From contig PATE01000143.1 in NCBI GenBank assembly GCA_002712305.1, positions 1 through 33,559 of the forward strand: a DNA stretch of 33,559 nucleotides, read 5' to 3'. The stretch comes from Gemmatimonadota bacterium (GTDB lineage: Bacteria; Latescibacterota; UBA2968; UBA8231). Made by a program: the position numbers and the translations under genes. Numbering within the stretch: the first letter of the stretch is position 1; each line of letters begins with the position of its first letter. Below the pieces are notes generated by a model. That model made no database searches and was not told the origin of the DNA. It saw only the letters and a list, made by a program, of their open reading frames with translations. Shown here in pieces: positions 15,501 through 25,000 of the stretch.

Positions 15501-17877
15501 CTCCACTCCCATCGTTGGCCAACACATGAAGTCGTCCCGTAGCACTATCCACGACAGCAATGTCAACACCGTCTACGTCGTCCAGTTGGGTCACGACGAG
15601 ATCTACGGGGTGAACGCCAAGCGGGATCGTGGGCGATGGTTCCAGGGAGAGAGCATTCCCCTCTCCTCTGAGCAGCACGCTCAGTTGCCCGAATCGCAAG
15701 GGGGCATCACTCATGATATCGAGCGTGTCCACACGGAGTCCGGAGACAGTCGGTCTGTAGGTCACCTGAAAGACAAAGGTGCTGTTCGGCGCTAGAATCG
15801 TACTGTCTTCGGCGGCGACCATGACGGTACGCGTGCCCCCGACGACGATGAGGGTTGTCTCCGCTCCGCTGACGATGCGTGTCGTGTCCGAACCTGCGAC
15901 CAGACTTGTGGTATCACCATGCACCTGGACGATCGTGCTCACGCCCGTGTCGATGGCGATCGTCGTGTCGTCACCGGCCACGACCAGGATCGTATCCTGC
16001 GCCGGAACGGTGAACACCGTATCCCGGGCCACGCCAAGGGTCCGATCGATTTGGAACTGATCAGACCGGGCGTTGAGCCGAGTGATGGTCAGCGGCGCCG
16101 TGCCTGTGTTGGTCACCTGAAGAGGTCGCGTCACTTCCTGGCCAACATCCACCCGACCGAAGTCCAGAATGGCGGTGGACACATCGATATCGGGGGCCGT
16201 GCCCGTCCCCGTAGCCGACAGGCGCAGCGTGTCCGTACCGGCGTCGGTTGATTCCAGCGATTCGCTGATCAGCAGCAGCGTCCCTGTCTCGGATCGCGGC
16301 ACCAGTGGATCAAAGGAGACCCGCACAGTCGTACCCTGACCAGGCAGCAAGGTTTGTGGTGCAAAATCGAGCACCCGGAAACGGCTGTTGGTGAAACTGG
16401 CACCCAACAGCCTCAGGCCTGCCGATCCCGTATTCGTCAGCGTCAGAATAGTGTCGGCCACCTGTGCCGATGGCGTACGCACAGCGCCAAAATCGATCTG
16501 ATTCGGATAGGCAGAGAGCACGGCCTGTGTTCCACGGCCTTCCACCGAGATGGTTCGTTCTGGCTCGTCGGGATCGTTGCTCGTGATCCGTACTTCATCC
16601 CGCAGAAACATGTCGCGTACCGTGGGCGAGAAGACAACTTCAATGAAGCTGCTGCCCCCCTTTGCGATAACGAAGGAGTCTGGCAGCGCCGGATCTGCAC
16701 CAGGAAGTCCAACGGTGAATCCCGAGGCTCCCCCCATACGCACACGCGTCACGACCAGATCTGCGGTGCCGCTGTTCTTGATTTCGATGGTCTGCATCTG
16801 ACGGCTGCCGATCGGAACCGGGCCAAAATCGATACTGACAGGTGTCAGATCGATCTGCGGTGTATCGGCGAAACGGATTTCCCAGACTCCGGGTCCGGTG
16901 CCCGAGCCGATGACTCGATTGCGATCGGCGAAGGGCAATCCCACATCCCGCCCCGTCAGTTGAGTCAGCCCCACATTGACAGACAACCAGGTCTCACCTC
17001 CGTCGAGGGTTCGCAAAAACCCGCCTGTGGAGGTCGCCACATACATGACTTTGGGGTTCGTTTCATCGATGGCCAGTGCCCGCACCTGCAATGGTGTCAA
17101 TGGCCTGTCCGTATTCCCATTGAGCTCGGTCCAGGTCACACCGCCATCAGGAGATTGCAGCACACCACGCCCATAGGTGGCAATCGTCATGGCACCAGCG
17201 TCGACGGCCGGGGGCAGGTGGATGGCGCGTACACTCGTGGTGTTCAGCTGATCCCCGGGAGTCGACCAGGTCGTGCCTGCGTCTCGACTCACCAGAAGGC
17301 CTCTGGCTGTGGCCGCATACACGGTCTGGTCATCGAAGGCGGGTGCGATGTCATAGACAATGGCATCCACCGCATCCCCCTGCGTCCACTGAATGCCACC
17401 ATCGACACTGGTATAGACGCCACGACCGAAGGTCCCGGCGTACACCCGCCCCGCTGACAACCCTGTAGCCAGACTCATGATGCCCGAGCCAGGTTCGGTG
17501 GCTTGTGTCCAGAGCGTTCCTGCATTGGCACTCACGAACAGCCCCTGATCGGTGCCGGCGTACAGGCGCGCGTCGGTTGTATCGACCGCAAAACTCAGCA
17601 CGTTGTGCTCGGCCAATGCCCCGCCTGCAAGCACCGTCCACACCGAGTCGTTCATGTCACGTGTGAAGATCCCCCGATCGCTGCCGGCATACAGCCGCTG
17701 TTGAGACTCATCTGGCACGACGAGATTGACGACGGCATCGGGACCGGTCGAGGTCCAGCCATTCTCCCCCGCCTGAGCCGTCACACTGAGGCCGAGCAGA
17801 GCCAGGCAGATCAGTTGCCGGCCAAGGGTTTTGGTCTTGTCGAGGGACATGGCAATCCGTGATTCGATTCGTGACAT
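12586..17877 (-). CDS. Giant secreted multidomain protein: BNR-like, 3x ASH, FG-GAP, Fn3, cohesin-like, dockerin, C-terminal sorting domain
   Basis: About 1763 residues. A signal peptide ends near QA in LSVTAQAG. Approximate order: photosystem II stability-factor/BNR-like repeats 39-339 (NAGTLWTQ, DGGETWLS, GRGVYTSVDGG); three ASH (choice-of-anchor D) domains 340-749 (SIDFGPVPIG, QIDFGAVRTP, ILDFGRVDVG); FG-GAP/VCBS repeats 749-1095 (ADVDADGHVDIAVA); Fn3 1095-1205; cohesin-like 1205-1369; carboxypeptidase-regulatory-like 1369-1474; dockerin 1474-1544 with two Ca-binding loops; C-terminal T9SS type A-like domain 1672-1763 (NFPNPFNPTTTI, ending LLLLR). The third ASH domain carries a nonapeptide repeat array. 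No catalytic domain is seen. Start at 17877 is 10 bases after the upstream stop; an ATG at 17850 closer to the hydrophobic core is possible. Last of five consecutive giant exported proteins. Confidence 0.85.
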   Translation of the reverse strand: MSRIESRIAMSLDKTKTLGRQLICLALLGLSVTAQAGENGWTSTGPDAVVNLVVPDESQQRLYAGSDRGIFTRDMNDSVWTVLAGGALAEHNVLSFAVDTTDARLYAGTDQGLFVSANAGTLWTQATEPGSGIMSLATGLSAGRVYAGTFGRGVYTSVDGGIQWTQGDAVDAIVYDIAPAFDDQTVYAATARGLLVSRDAGTTWSTPGDQLNTTSVRAIHLPPAVDAGAMTIATYGRGVLQSPDGGVTWTELNGNTDRPLTPLQVRALAIDETNPKVMYVATSTGGFLRTLDGGETWLSVNVGLTQLTGRDVGLPFADRNRVIGSGTGPGVWEIRFADTPQIDLTPVSIDFGPVPIGSRQMQTIEIKNSGTADLVVTRVRMGGASGFTVGLPGADPALPDSFVIAKGGSSFIEVVFSPTVRDMFLRDEVRITSNDPDEPERTISVEGRGTQAVLSAYPNQIDFGAVRTPSAQVADTILTLTNTGSAGLRLLGASFTNSRFRVLDFAPQTLLPGQGTTVRVSFDPLVPRSETGTLLLISESLESTDAGTDTLRLSATGTGTAPDIDVSTAILDFGRVDVGQEVTRPLQVTNTGTAPLTITRLNARSDQFQIDRTLGVARDTVFTVPAQDTILVVAGDDTTIAIDTGVSTIVQVHGDTTSLVAGSDTTRIVSGAETTLIVVGGTRTVMVAAEDSTILAPNSTFVFQVTYRPTVSGLRVDTLDIMSDAPLRFGQLSVLLRGEGNALSLEPSPTIPLGVHPVDLVVTQLDDVDGVDIAVVDSATGRLHVLANDGSGEFPEVGRTILPDDGAPYHAWSEPVAIDAGPIFSATGPADLVIGDRVARSLSVLANDGRGGFSGRRQDIFIGHHLGDLVVVDLDADADRDIVVANGPTSDSITLLFNDGQGNFSARAVVAAQAGAAQVAAGHLDADGYVDLVVANRLANTVSVYLNDRNGGFSAAVHYLVGVAPGEISLADVDADGHVDIAVATSGSRAVSILRNTGTGSFTSLTAPSTSLRPSALAAAGLTADIFDDLVAGGHGDFLVFLENEDGQTYQRQDIEIGFPIRQVRVADIDANGVGDIIAVSADSGRLQLLRNRLVGRQVPPRAPVAVQAEDVTRDLGGRIRVAWQDGDYGLQPPAQQIIPTTGYTVLRSASLDFAVAETLAVIPGGTFSYEDPDATPYSTFYYQVVAERAGLQSAPSAPASATSLPAPLIDVKLSNAPRVSRGDTLVAQVYLTPAQHDIAGVSVFMTYEPTAMTLIPSPSDTLRPFRVSTDLAASFTSAINGYHSGSFDSTGKVDLTLISTVPGGTTPLTASVEPVLLAELWFLASKEASTFLSIDDEPTTNRSSAVVEKGSGLWIEPVLGDTTKLSVRDLFVSGQIQVQQRGTTAIDGDLATLLFVRTTNDTLVSAINDEDRLRPGIQVSLDDQGRFNLDKIPVGTYRVFAKVATHLQGIVVGDTVSIDSSRRHLTFRWVAPDTSALSLLPAGDGNNDNHVNLADFGVLVRHYGSTPSSSEWTVARQTDYNGDERVDFDDFMLLADNFGRIGMQVTTPAARSASERGHVWISDMGILHGEGLGPITGLSLALPAHSEVSLEQTPFADMNTHMHSWPEPAGQQRVALVLSDRGAIPIPGDGPLLNLGMAERDGSLAQLRDVEILTAQGQSRRVSVVDSRPLHTQLGRNFPNPFNPTTTIPFDLSNNGRVRLEIFDILGQRVRVLFADEMLAAGHHAVVWRGLDEEGRDVASGLYFYQLKAGGLVHSRSLLLLR
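13245..13455 (-). other. Dockerin type I-like module in the BNR/FG-GAP protein
   Basis: Two EF-hand-like loops spaced as in dockerin: GDGNNDNHVNLADF and TDYNGDERVDFDDF, each with Asp/Asn at alternating Ca-ligand positions and a following hydrophobic helix (GVLVRHYG, MLLADNFG). Unlike the other two dockerins in the window, the first loop has no insertion. It directly follows a carboxypeptidase-regulatory-like domain, the same order as in the two B proteins. Confidence 0.8.
15787..16023 (-). repeat. Array of about eight degenerate nonapeptide (27-bp) repeats inside the third ASH domain
   Basis: Seventy-nine residues divide into 9-residue units: DTVFTVPAQ, DTILVVAGD, DTTIAIDTGV (10), STIVQVHGD, TTSLVAGSD, TTRIVSGAE, TTLIVVGGT, RTVMVAAED and a partial STILAP. 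The pattern is x-T-x-[ILV]-[VA]-x-x-G-[DE]. The array interrupts an ASH domain: sequence before it (ITRLNARSDQFQID) and after it (NSTFVFQVTYRPTVSG) reads as one ASH fold. Each unit looks like one short beta strand plus a turn. Confidence 0.75.
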
Positions 17878-17887
17878 GGCAGACACT

Positions 17888-20800
17888 CTAACGCAGCAGT
17901 AGCATCGGGCGCAGGCGGGCACCGCCCGGTTCCTGCACCTGGTAGTAGTAGACGCCGGATCCCAGTCGCAGACCGTCATCGTCGCGACCATCCCACTGGA
18001 TGGCCCACAGACCATCCTGCTGCTGTGATTCGTCGACGAGGAGGCGCACGCGCTGGCCAAGAATGTTGAAAATCTCTACGCGCACTGCGCCGTCGCGAGT
18101 GACCTCGTATTCGATCTGGGTCATCGAGTTAAAGGGGTTCGGATGGTTCGAGAGTCGTTTGGCAGGTCGACGGTTCTCTGGATCCACCTCTCCACGACGA
18201 TACAGCCCCGGTTCACGAAGAGCTGCCGAGATCCAGGCAGAGGCCGTATCCACTGCGGCCGGCACGTCTTCCCAATCGACGTTCATCGGATTCCATCGCT
18301 GCATCCCCTGCATCGGGTCCAGAATGGAACTTCCCGCATACAGACTGAGAACGACCGGTTCGCTGATCTCATCGCCAGCGGCGATATCCAGTTCGTAGAC
18401 TGGGCCACCGCCATCGGCACCGGAGGGAAGATCGGCGGGTGCCATCTGGCGCAGGACGACGATCCGACCTGGCTGTGCGGCAGCATCTGGCACGTTGACG
18501 TTGGCGGCATTGTCAGCACTCAAGGCGCTGCCGCCGTCATTGCCGACGCGACGCAGGGTGATCTCCACTTCCCGGGTCGCTTCGTTGCCGGCAGCATCGG
18601 CTGCACGGACCCCGACAGTCAGACGCTGATCATCTTCGCTGACAGGGATCCGATAGGACACGACCCAACGTCCGGGACCTATGGGTTGGGGCGTTGCCGA
18701 GATGCCATTTAACTGGACTTCCGGTGGCGCACGGAGCTCTTCGTCCGTTGAAAAGTCGATGTCGAGGGCATCGGGTGTCAGGGGATTGCGTCGTGCCTGA
18801 ACCGACACAGTCGGTGCCTCGTCATCCTGCTGAATCAGCACCGTCAGAGGAGCCTCATCGCGATTCCCCTGCGGATCGATGGAAGCGAGAAGAACCCGGC
18901 GAACGCCCTGCTGGTCAGCTGGAACTGAAACCAGGAGTCGACGCCCATCGATGCGCGCCCCGATGCCGGGTTCGGCACTTGCGAGCCAGGTCAGGTCTTC
19001 GATGGGTGTATCCGCGTCACTGACGAACAGATCGAGACTCAGAGACTGCTCAGGAGTACCTGCGATCAGCAGCAACTGTGGCAAATCGGCGATGATCGGT
19101 GGCTCACCTCCTCGCAGCACGGTGATCTCCAGCAGTGCCAGATCGGTGTTGCCAGCCGGGTCTCGAACCAACAGTTGCGCCGTGCGGGGCCCACTGGCGG
19201 TCTCCAGAGGGGTTACGGTGACGATGTGTGTCAGCGAATCGACCTCGACGAGTACGTCAGCAGGCCGACTGACCGACCAGGACAGATTGGAGTCTGCGTC
19301 GTCATCGACTACGAAGTCGTCCAGATCGACATCCGTATTCTCTTCTCCCGCACGCACCAACACGCTCGGTAGTGCACGGATTTGCGGTGCCAGGCCACGT
19401 CCGCGAACGCTGACACGGGCCGACGCCGATCGCGTACGACCCGATGGATCCGAAGCGGTGAAACGCAGCAACTCCGAACCGATGAAGCCAGGACCGAGTG
19501 AGGTCAGATAGACACGGGACGTTGCTGAATCGATGAGGGCCGTCACTTTTACGGGCGCCTCAACCTTCCAGTCGAGACCGACAGTATCGGCCTCGAACTC
19601 AATGAAATCGTTGAGAACGAGCGTCGAATCAGTGCCCCCCGGAAAGATGGTGAGCTCTGGGAGCGCGGTAATGTCGAAGACGGGAGGAAGCATGACATTG
19701 AGAATCTTGCTCTCCCGTTGTCCCCGCGTATCCTCCACCGTCAACAGAAGCAACGCCTCGCTCGGGGGTGGATCGAGGTTCGAATCATCACTGCGTTGCA
19801 ATCGCAATACGTGATTGACCGGGTCGAGAACAGCCTCGACGCCTTCGGCCGGCTCTACGGACCAGAGCAACTCGCTGTCGAAATCTTCGTCATCAAACAC
19901 CAGATCATCGAGGTCGATCCGTCCCATGTCTCCCGTATCCTCAAGAACCACCGAGCTGGGTGTATTCAGGATTGGCTTCCCACCTGGCTCACTCACGAGA
20001 ACGGGAATCGATCGTGTGTGCTGCAAGTCTTGCGGATCGGAGGCGGTCAGTGTCAGAGATCCTATCGTGGCCAGACCGGTCTGCGCCTTGAGGACAACCT
20101 GCCGATTCGTCGAATCCAGTCGTGCTTCCAGTCCCGATGAGGCCGTGACCATCCACTGCAGTTGAGAGACCGGCGTATCGGGATCGTCGACGACCGAATC
20201 CAGAGAGATCACAACCGAATCCACCTCTCCTCCACCCGCGTCCCCACTTACCAGACCGACCTTGGGGATGTCATGGACAAAAGGTGCTGCCGGTTCGTCG
20301 TTGGGCAGAACAATGACAGGCAGCGACGCAGTGTCCTGATGCAGGTCAGGGTCAGTGACGGTCAGCACGATGGCCGAGGGACCGGCGAAGTCGGGTTCTG
20401 AGGGCACCAACAAGGTCTTGCCGGTCACCGATCCACGCAGTTCCTGGGGCCCCACGCCGGTCCAGCTCAACGAGCTGGCGGGAGAATCGTCGGTGGCCTT
20501 GTTGGTCAGGTCGAGGGTGCCTGTGGTACCCTGCAGGAAACGCAAGGGGTTCAATGGGACGATCTGCGGTCCCACATTCTGATCGTCTTCCAACACGATC
20601 GCCACAAGGCGCCCAGCGGCTTCGTGGTCGGCATCGCGTACACCGATGGATACGACGCCTCGGCCAGAGACACTGCCCGTAATGACAAGTTCGGTCTCGT
20701 CCTCGCTGAGGGTGGCGGTCAATCCTCCCTCTCCGAGGAGTTCGATGTTGAGATCCGCCACCGAGTCATCGGCATCGACGATGAGTTCGTCGAGCGGAAT

Positions 20801-22033
20801 CCGTGCCTCGCCACCCGCACCCAGACGTGGGTATACGGGGTCCCTTCTCAAGACCATGGGTGGATCGTTTACGGGAGTGACGATGATCTGCGTCGTCACC
20901 GTGTCACTCAGACCGGTTTCATCAGCCACGACCAGCTGAATCTGCGCGGTACCGAAGCTGTCCGGTTCGGCCGAGAACAGAGCACGTCGCTCATCGTCGA
21001 TGGAGACCTTGGCAAAGGTGCCATTCGTCGCTCGCCAGGTCAGTTCCCCGTCCAGATGGTCAAGATCGGTCACCACGTCGTCGAGTCGGACGAAACCACT
21101 GAAAGAGTCTTCGGCGAACGTAATCGTCGGTGGAAATCCGGCGATACGCGGCGGCGACAGGACCCGGATCGATACGGTGTCCAGATCCTCATTGCCCTCG
21201 GCAACATCAAAGACCGTAAACACGACCTGACGTTCGCCGACAATGCCTTCCGGACGCATGGTGACGTGCCCATTCGCGTCGATGGTTGTGTTGAGTCCAT
21301 CGATGAAGGACGCTGACCAGATCACCTGAGCTCCAATCTGGTCGAGAAACAGGTCTATGTCTTCGAAGATGGTCTGATCCCCGGCGCCCTCCACGACCGT
21401 CATATCGGGCAGGGGTTGGATCTGAAATCCTGTCACGCGCAACGTCATCGAGCCAAGAGGTGACCCGAAGTCCTGTTCGACGCCGGCAGCCACCGATGAT
21501 GTGTAGTGGGACTTTCGATCTCGGCCGACGGCCAGCAGTTCGAGGGCGGTCTCGTCCCCGAGAGGCCTGTGGTTCACATCCAACACGACCGTCGCCGCCA
21601 CGCCTTCCTGGGTGACGACCTGTCGCTGCGTCCCAGACGCTTCAGCGAAGCTCAGTACGACCTGGTCTTCATCGAGATCGAAGCGATTTAGCAGTTCCAC
21701 ATCGAGCAGGTCCCCATCGAGGAAGGGTTTGGCTTCGAGGCCTTCTCCTGCTGCTGGATCGAGAGAAAACACATTCGCGTCATAGGCGAGATAGAAGGCG
21801 TATCCTGTCACCGGATCGGTTCCAGGCGTGATCACGACCTCCACCTGCAGTTTCTCGCCCACTTCGACGGTGCCCGACAGCTCACCATCTGCACGACGCA
21901 GGCTGATTTCGGCAGGGCCATCGATGGTTCCCTGTGTCTGGCCCTGTGCCCCCTGAACGACAAGCAGTGCAAGCACCAGGCTTGCCAGAAGCAGCCGGAA
22001 ACGGGCGAGTGAATTGTCGCGAAGAGTCATCAT
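17888..22033 (-). CDS. Giant secreted protein A: N-terminal cohesin-like domain, nine cadherin/Ig-like repeats, C-terminal sorting domain
   Basis: 1381 residues. The signal peptide (about 1-31) ends VVQGAQG. A cohesin-like domain at about 33-205 shows GTVEVGEKLQVEVVI and YAFYLAYDANVFSL. Nine tandem repeats follow, about 211-1061. Each opens with an acidic phrase such as GFVRLDDVVTDLDHLDGELTW, GRIDLDDLVFDDEDFDSELLW or TDVDLDDFVVDDDADSNLSW. An Ig-like domain (about 1068-1160), a ZU5-like stretch (about 1178-1281) and the T9SS type A/FlgD-Ig-like domain (about 1294-1381, NHPNPFNSMTQIEYE, ending LLLR) complete it. There is no dockerin and no enzyme motif. The start overlaps the upstream protein B stop (ATGATGA), so translation is probably coupled. 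The Asp clusters suggest calcium-stiffened rods. An extracellular structural or adhesive role is inferred. Confidence 0.85.
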   Translation of the reverse strand: MMTLRDNSLARFRLLLASLVLALLVVQGAQGQTQGTIDGPAEISLRRADGELSGTVEVGEKLQVEVVITPGTDPVTGYAFYLAYDANVFSLDPAAGEGLEAKPFLDGDLLDVELLNRFDLDEDQVVLSFAEASGTQRQVVTQEGVAATVVLDVNHRPLGDETALELLAVGRDRKSHYTSSVAAGVEQDFGSPLGSMTLRVTGFQIQPLPDMTVVEGAGDQTIFEDIDLFLDQIGAQVIWSASFIDGLNTTIDANGHVTMRPEGIVGERQVVFTVFDVAEGNEDLDTVSIRVLSPPRIAGFPPTITFAEDSFSGFVRLDDVVTDLDHLDGELTWRATNGTFAKVSIDDERRALFSAEPDSFGTAQIQLVVADETGLSDTVTTQIIVTPVNDPPMVLRRDPVYPRLGAGGEARIPLDELIVDADDSVADLNIELLGEGGLTATLSEDETELVITGSVSGRGVVSIGVRDADHEAAGRLVAIVLEDDQNVGPQIVPLNPLRFLQGTTGTLDLTNKATDDSPASSLSWTGVGPQELRGSVTGKTLLVPSEPDFAGPSAIVLTVTDPDLHQDTASLPVIVLPNDEPAAPFVHDIPKVGLVSGDAGGGEVDSVVISLDSVVDDPDTPVSQLQWMVTASSGLEARLDSTNRQVVLKAQTGLATIGSLTLTASDPQDLQHTRSIPVLVSEPGGKPILNTPSSVVLEDTGDMGRIDLDDLVFDDEDFDSELLWSVEPAEGVEAVLDPVNHVLRLQRSDDSNLDPPPSEALLLLTVEDTRGQRESKILNVMLPPVFDITALPELTIFPGGTDSTLVLNDFIEFEADTVGLDWKVEAPVKVTALIDSATSRVYLTSLGPGFIGSELLRFTASDPSGRTRSASARVSVRGRGLAPQIRALPSVLVRAGEENTDVDLDDFVVDDDADSNLSWSVSRPADVLVEVDSLTHIVTVTPLETASGPRTAQLLVRDPAGNTDLALLEITVLRGGEPPIIADLPQLLLIAGTPEQSLSLDLFVSDADTPIEDLTWLASAEPGIGARIDGRRLLVSVPADQQGVRRVLLASIDPQGNRDEAPLTVLIQQDDEAPTVSVQARRNPLTPDALDIDFSTDEELRAPPEVQLNGISATPQPIGPGRWVVSYRIPVSEDDQRLTVGVRAADAAGNEATREVEITLRRVGNDGGSALSADNAANVNVPDAAAQPGRIVVLRQMAPADLPSGADGGGPVYELDIAAGDEISEPVVLSLYAGSSILDPMQGMQRWNPMNVDWEDVPAAVDTASAWISAALREPGLYRRGEVDPENRRPAKRLSNHPNPFNSMTQIEYEVTRDGAVRVEIFNILGQRVRLLVDESQQQDGLWAIQWDGRDDDGLRLGSGVYYYQVQEPGGARLRPMLLLR
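18850..21400 (-). repeat. Nine tandem cadherin/Ig-like protein repeats in protein A
   Basis: Nine units of roughly 85-100 residues share a core of hydrophobic-L-D-x-[LFV]-V-x-D-x-D followed by an L-x-W strand, then a strand of the type V-x-x-x-x-D. They are divergent from one another, so this is old duplication and not recent slippage. The Asp-rich junctions resemble inter-domain calcium sites of cadherin-like repeats. Confidence 0.7.
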
Positions 22034-25000
22034 TTCAGTAACAGCATCGGCCGGGTCTGTACATTCGACCCCGCCCGCAATTGTGCGAAGTAGACACCAC
22101 TCGATACTCGCTCACCCTTGCTGTCCCGCCCATTCCAGCTGACCCGATGGTGTCCCGCGTGAAGGGGACGACTCACGAGTTGCGTCAGCCGCTGGCCGAG
22201 GACATCGTAGATCCCGAGCTCCACCTGCACGAACTCACCCACTTCCGCATCGATATCAAACTCGATGGTCGTGGCCGGATTGAAGGGGTTGGGATAGTTG
22301 GGACGCAGTCCGAATCGGGCCGGCGCCACAGCAATGTCCTCGATGCCGGTGCGCGGACCGGCCTGGAAGTCGACATCGCGATAGGCGGCATCCAACAACA
22401 GCAGTTGTGTCAGTCTCGGTGCGATCGCGGCAGAATGTCGCGCCACCAGCCGCCAGCGCAGAGGGTCGATGCCGACATCTCCTGCGCCGATACGAGTCAG
22501 TCCCCAGCGCCCGTGATCCGTCTCAAGCCGCTGTGCGAGCAGCGTGGATTCGTTGCCTTCTACGGCCATCAGCCGCCAGTCCTTCTCGTCGAAATCGACA
22601 ACCGCCTCGAAAGCGCGAATTCCGCTCCACGAGGTGGCTTGCAGTGAGGCGACGAGTGTGTCCCCCTCCGCATACGATCTTTCGTCGAAGGAGAATCGGA
22701 TGATCCTGGGAGACCTGGCCACCGAAGCGGTCCGAAACACGGGAACAGGGCCTTTTACGCGGAAATTGTTACCTACGAGGATCAGATCCCGGATGTCTAC
22801 CTGACCGTCACCGGTGATATCTGCCCGAACGCTGTCGTCATCCGGCTCCAGTTGGCGACCAAACAGGGAAGCGAGGAAATCCCAGTCCGCGAGGGTCACT
22901 TCGTTGTCCGGCTGCGACACGCCGTCGACATCGAGGTATCCGGCCACATCGCCACCGAGCAGGAGCGTGTCACCCTCGGTCGTGGTGGGTCGGATGTCTG
23001 TGAGAGCAGCCCCAGGATGCAGTTCCAGCCCGGGCACGTGACCCTCGAGATACCCGTCGATACGAACGTGCAGATCAAGACGACCTTCCGGTGTCTGAGT
23101 CAGCAGGAAAGAGCCATCGGGCTGCAGGCTGACCTGCACGCCAGGACGATCCTCATCCACATCGTTGCTGACAGCGAAGAGACTGTCCTCGATGTCGATG
23201 AATGCCCCCCAATGCCGCCACGCGATATCGACGTTCGCCGTGCGGTCCACACGCCCTTCCAGGGCGATGATCCCATTCACAGTGGCACGGCCGGGCAACA
23301 AACGGGCAGTGGCCAGCGGCTCGGCCGTGGCCAATACGACCACCTGGCCGTCACGCTCCAACTGCGATGGCTGATCGTTTTCGGCATCGCTCAGGATTTG
23401 CAGGTCACTGCTGCCGGAGACGCCATCGTCGTGAATGGCATCCCCAGGGGCGGCCAACACCTCCATCGCCACGAGTGCCCGATCTCCACTCAGTGTGGGA
23501 ATCCCACCGGGTGCCGGATCGAAGTACTCGCACGTCATAAGCAGGCTGCCCTCGGTTTCGGTGGCTCGATTGGTCACCAGCTTCGATGCCTCAAAACCAG
23601 GCTGGATCAGGAAGGGCTGAACTCCCTCTTGATCCAGATCTTGATCGACGACATCGAAAATGTTCGCATCCAGACGCAGGGTGATCAGGACCAGATCGGC
23701 AGTCTCTTCCAGGGCGTCGACGACGATGTCGACTTTCTGAACGCTGCCTTCGGTGCCAATGGTGAAGTTCTCGGGAAGGAGATTGAACACCCGGCGCTGG
23801 GGAATCGTCGCCGGCGCACCAAGAGTCAACGTTCCGGGTGCACGCCATGCACGTGTGTCGGCGCCGAAGGAATCGCTGTCGGTGATCGCCAGATAGACGT
23901 GGTAGGTACCCTGCTGTGGTGCTCCAGGTGTATTCGGGCCTCGTTGCAGGTGGCCGGTGGTCAGATCGAAGGCGTCGGCATCGTCGTTTTCACTCAGATC
24001 CGCGTTTTCGTCGACTCTGGCCAGTGCAAACCCGTCCGTCGAATTGATGACGTATGCCTGACCCGACACAACGGTGGTGTAGTTCGTCGTGTCGCCGTGA
24101 TCGACGGCGCTGAGGATAATACGGAGCCGGGCATCATCGTCGAGATCCATGTCCTGCCAGCTGACCCGGGCGCTCTCGCCGGCCCCCACTGTGATCGCCG
24201 TAGAGGGCTGCAACGGACGCACTGCGGGGGGATGTTCGAATCGAATCGCCGTGGGCGTCGTCGAATCCCCCATCCGAGTCAGGCGCTGGAGATTGCCATC
24301 CGCGATCACGCCATAGACGTAGTAGTCCTGGTCGGCGGCAGGGACGAACGTGCCGGACTCGAGCCCCCACAGATCCCAGACGAACTGATTCGACTGTCGA
24401 TCGTCGGATTCTTCCTGCAGATCGGCGGCGATCAGATGGGCACTCTGAGCGATCGCGCCTGCCCCGCCGGGCGTTTCAACGTCAGGATCGGCACTCAGAT
24501 ACAGTGAGATGGTCGCCTCGTCGTCAGCGTCGAGATCCCCACCGATGCCGCTTTGTCCCCAGCCCAGGGTCAGAAAACGCTGTGGGCGCCACGCACCGGT
24601 CACGATGGGTTCACCTGCAAGCACGTCATCGAGATCATCCAGACGCAGAAACGGCGAGTGTCGGACGAGGACCGGATGGGCCGAGCGATCGATATTCGCC
24701 TGTGATCCGCCCGTGGCCACGAGGTAGATGTAGTAGTCGCCTTCCGGGACCAGGGGTGAGATCGTTCCCCAATCGTAGCGCTGCGTCAGTTCAGGGAGTC
24801 CCGCCGTCGGCGTGATCGCCGTGGCACCGGCCAGTTGTGCCAACTCGCCTTCGAGAGACACATCGGAGGGCCCAAGGTTTGGATCGGCGCTGTAGAACAG
24901 ATGAGCCCTGGCGCTGTCGTCGTGATCGACCACGTTTAGATCGATGACGAGGCGCCGAGGTCCCTCCCCATTGGCGACGCCGGACAGATCCAGCAGACCG

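Noticed and set aside
16354-17457. Plus-strand open frame (367 codons) opposite the BNR/ASH region
   Set aside because: Same reason: an antisense shadow of a convincing gene, rich in His, Arg and Gly with no domain.
17878-18060. Upstream extension of the BNR/FG-GAP protein by 61 codons
   Set aside because: It overlaps the coding end of protein A, is rich in Cys and Ser without any fold, and precedes a clear signal peptide.
22852-24507. Long plus-strand open frame (551 codons) opposite protein B
   Set aside because: It lies wholly inside a minus-strand gene with clear domains and has no recognisable motif; long antisense frames are expected in GC-rich coding DNA.
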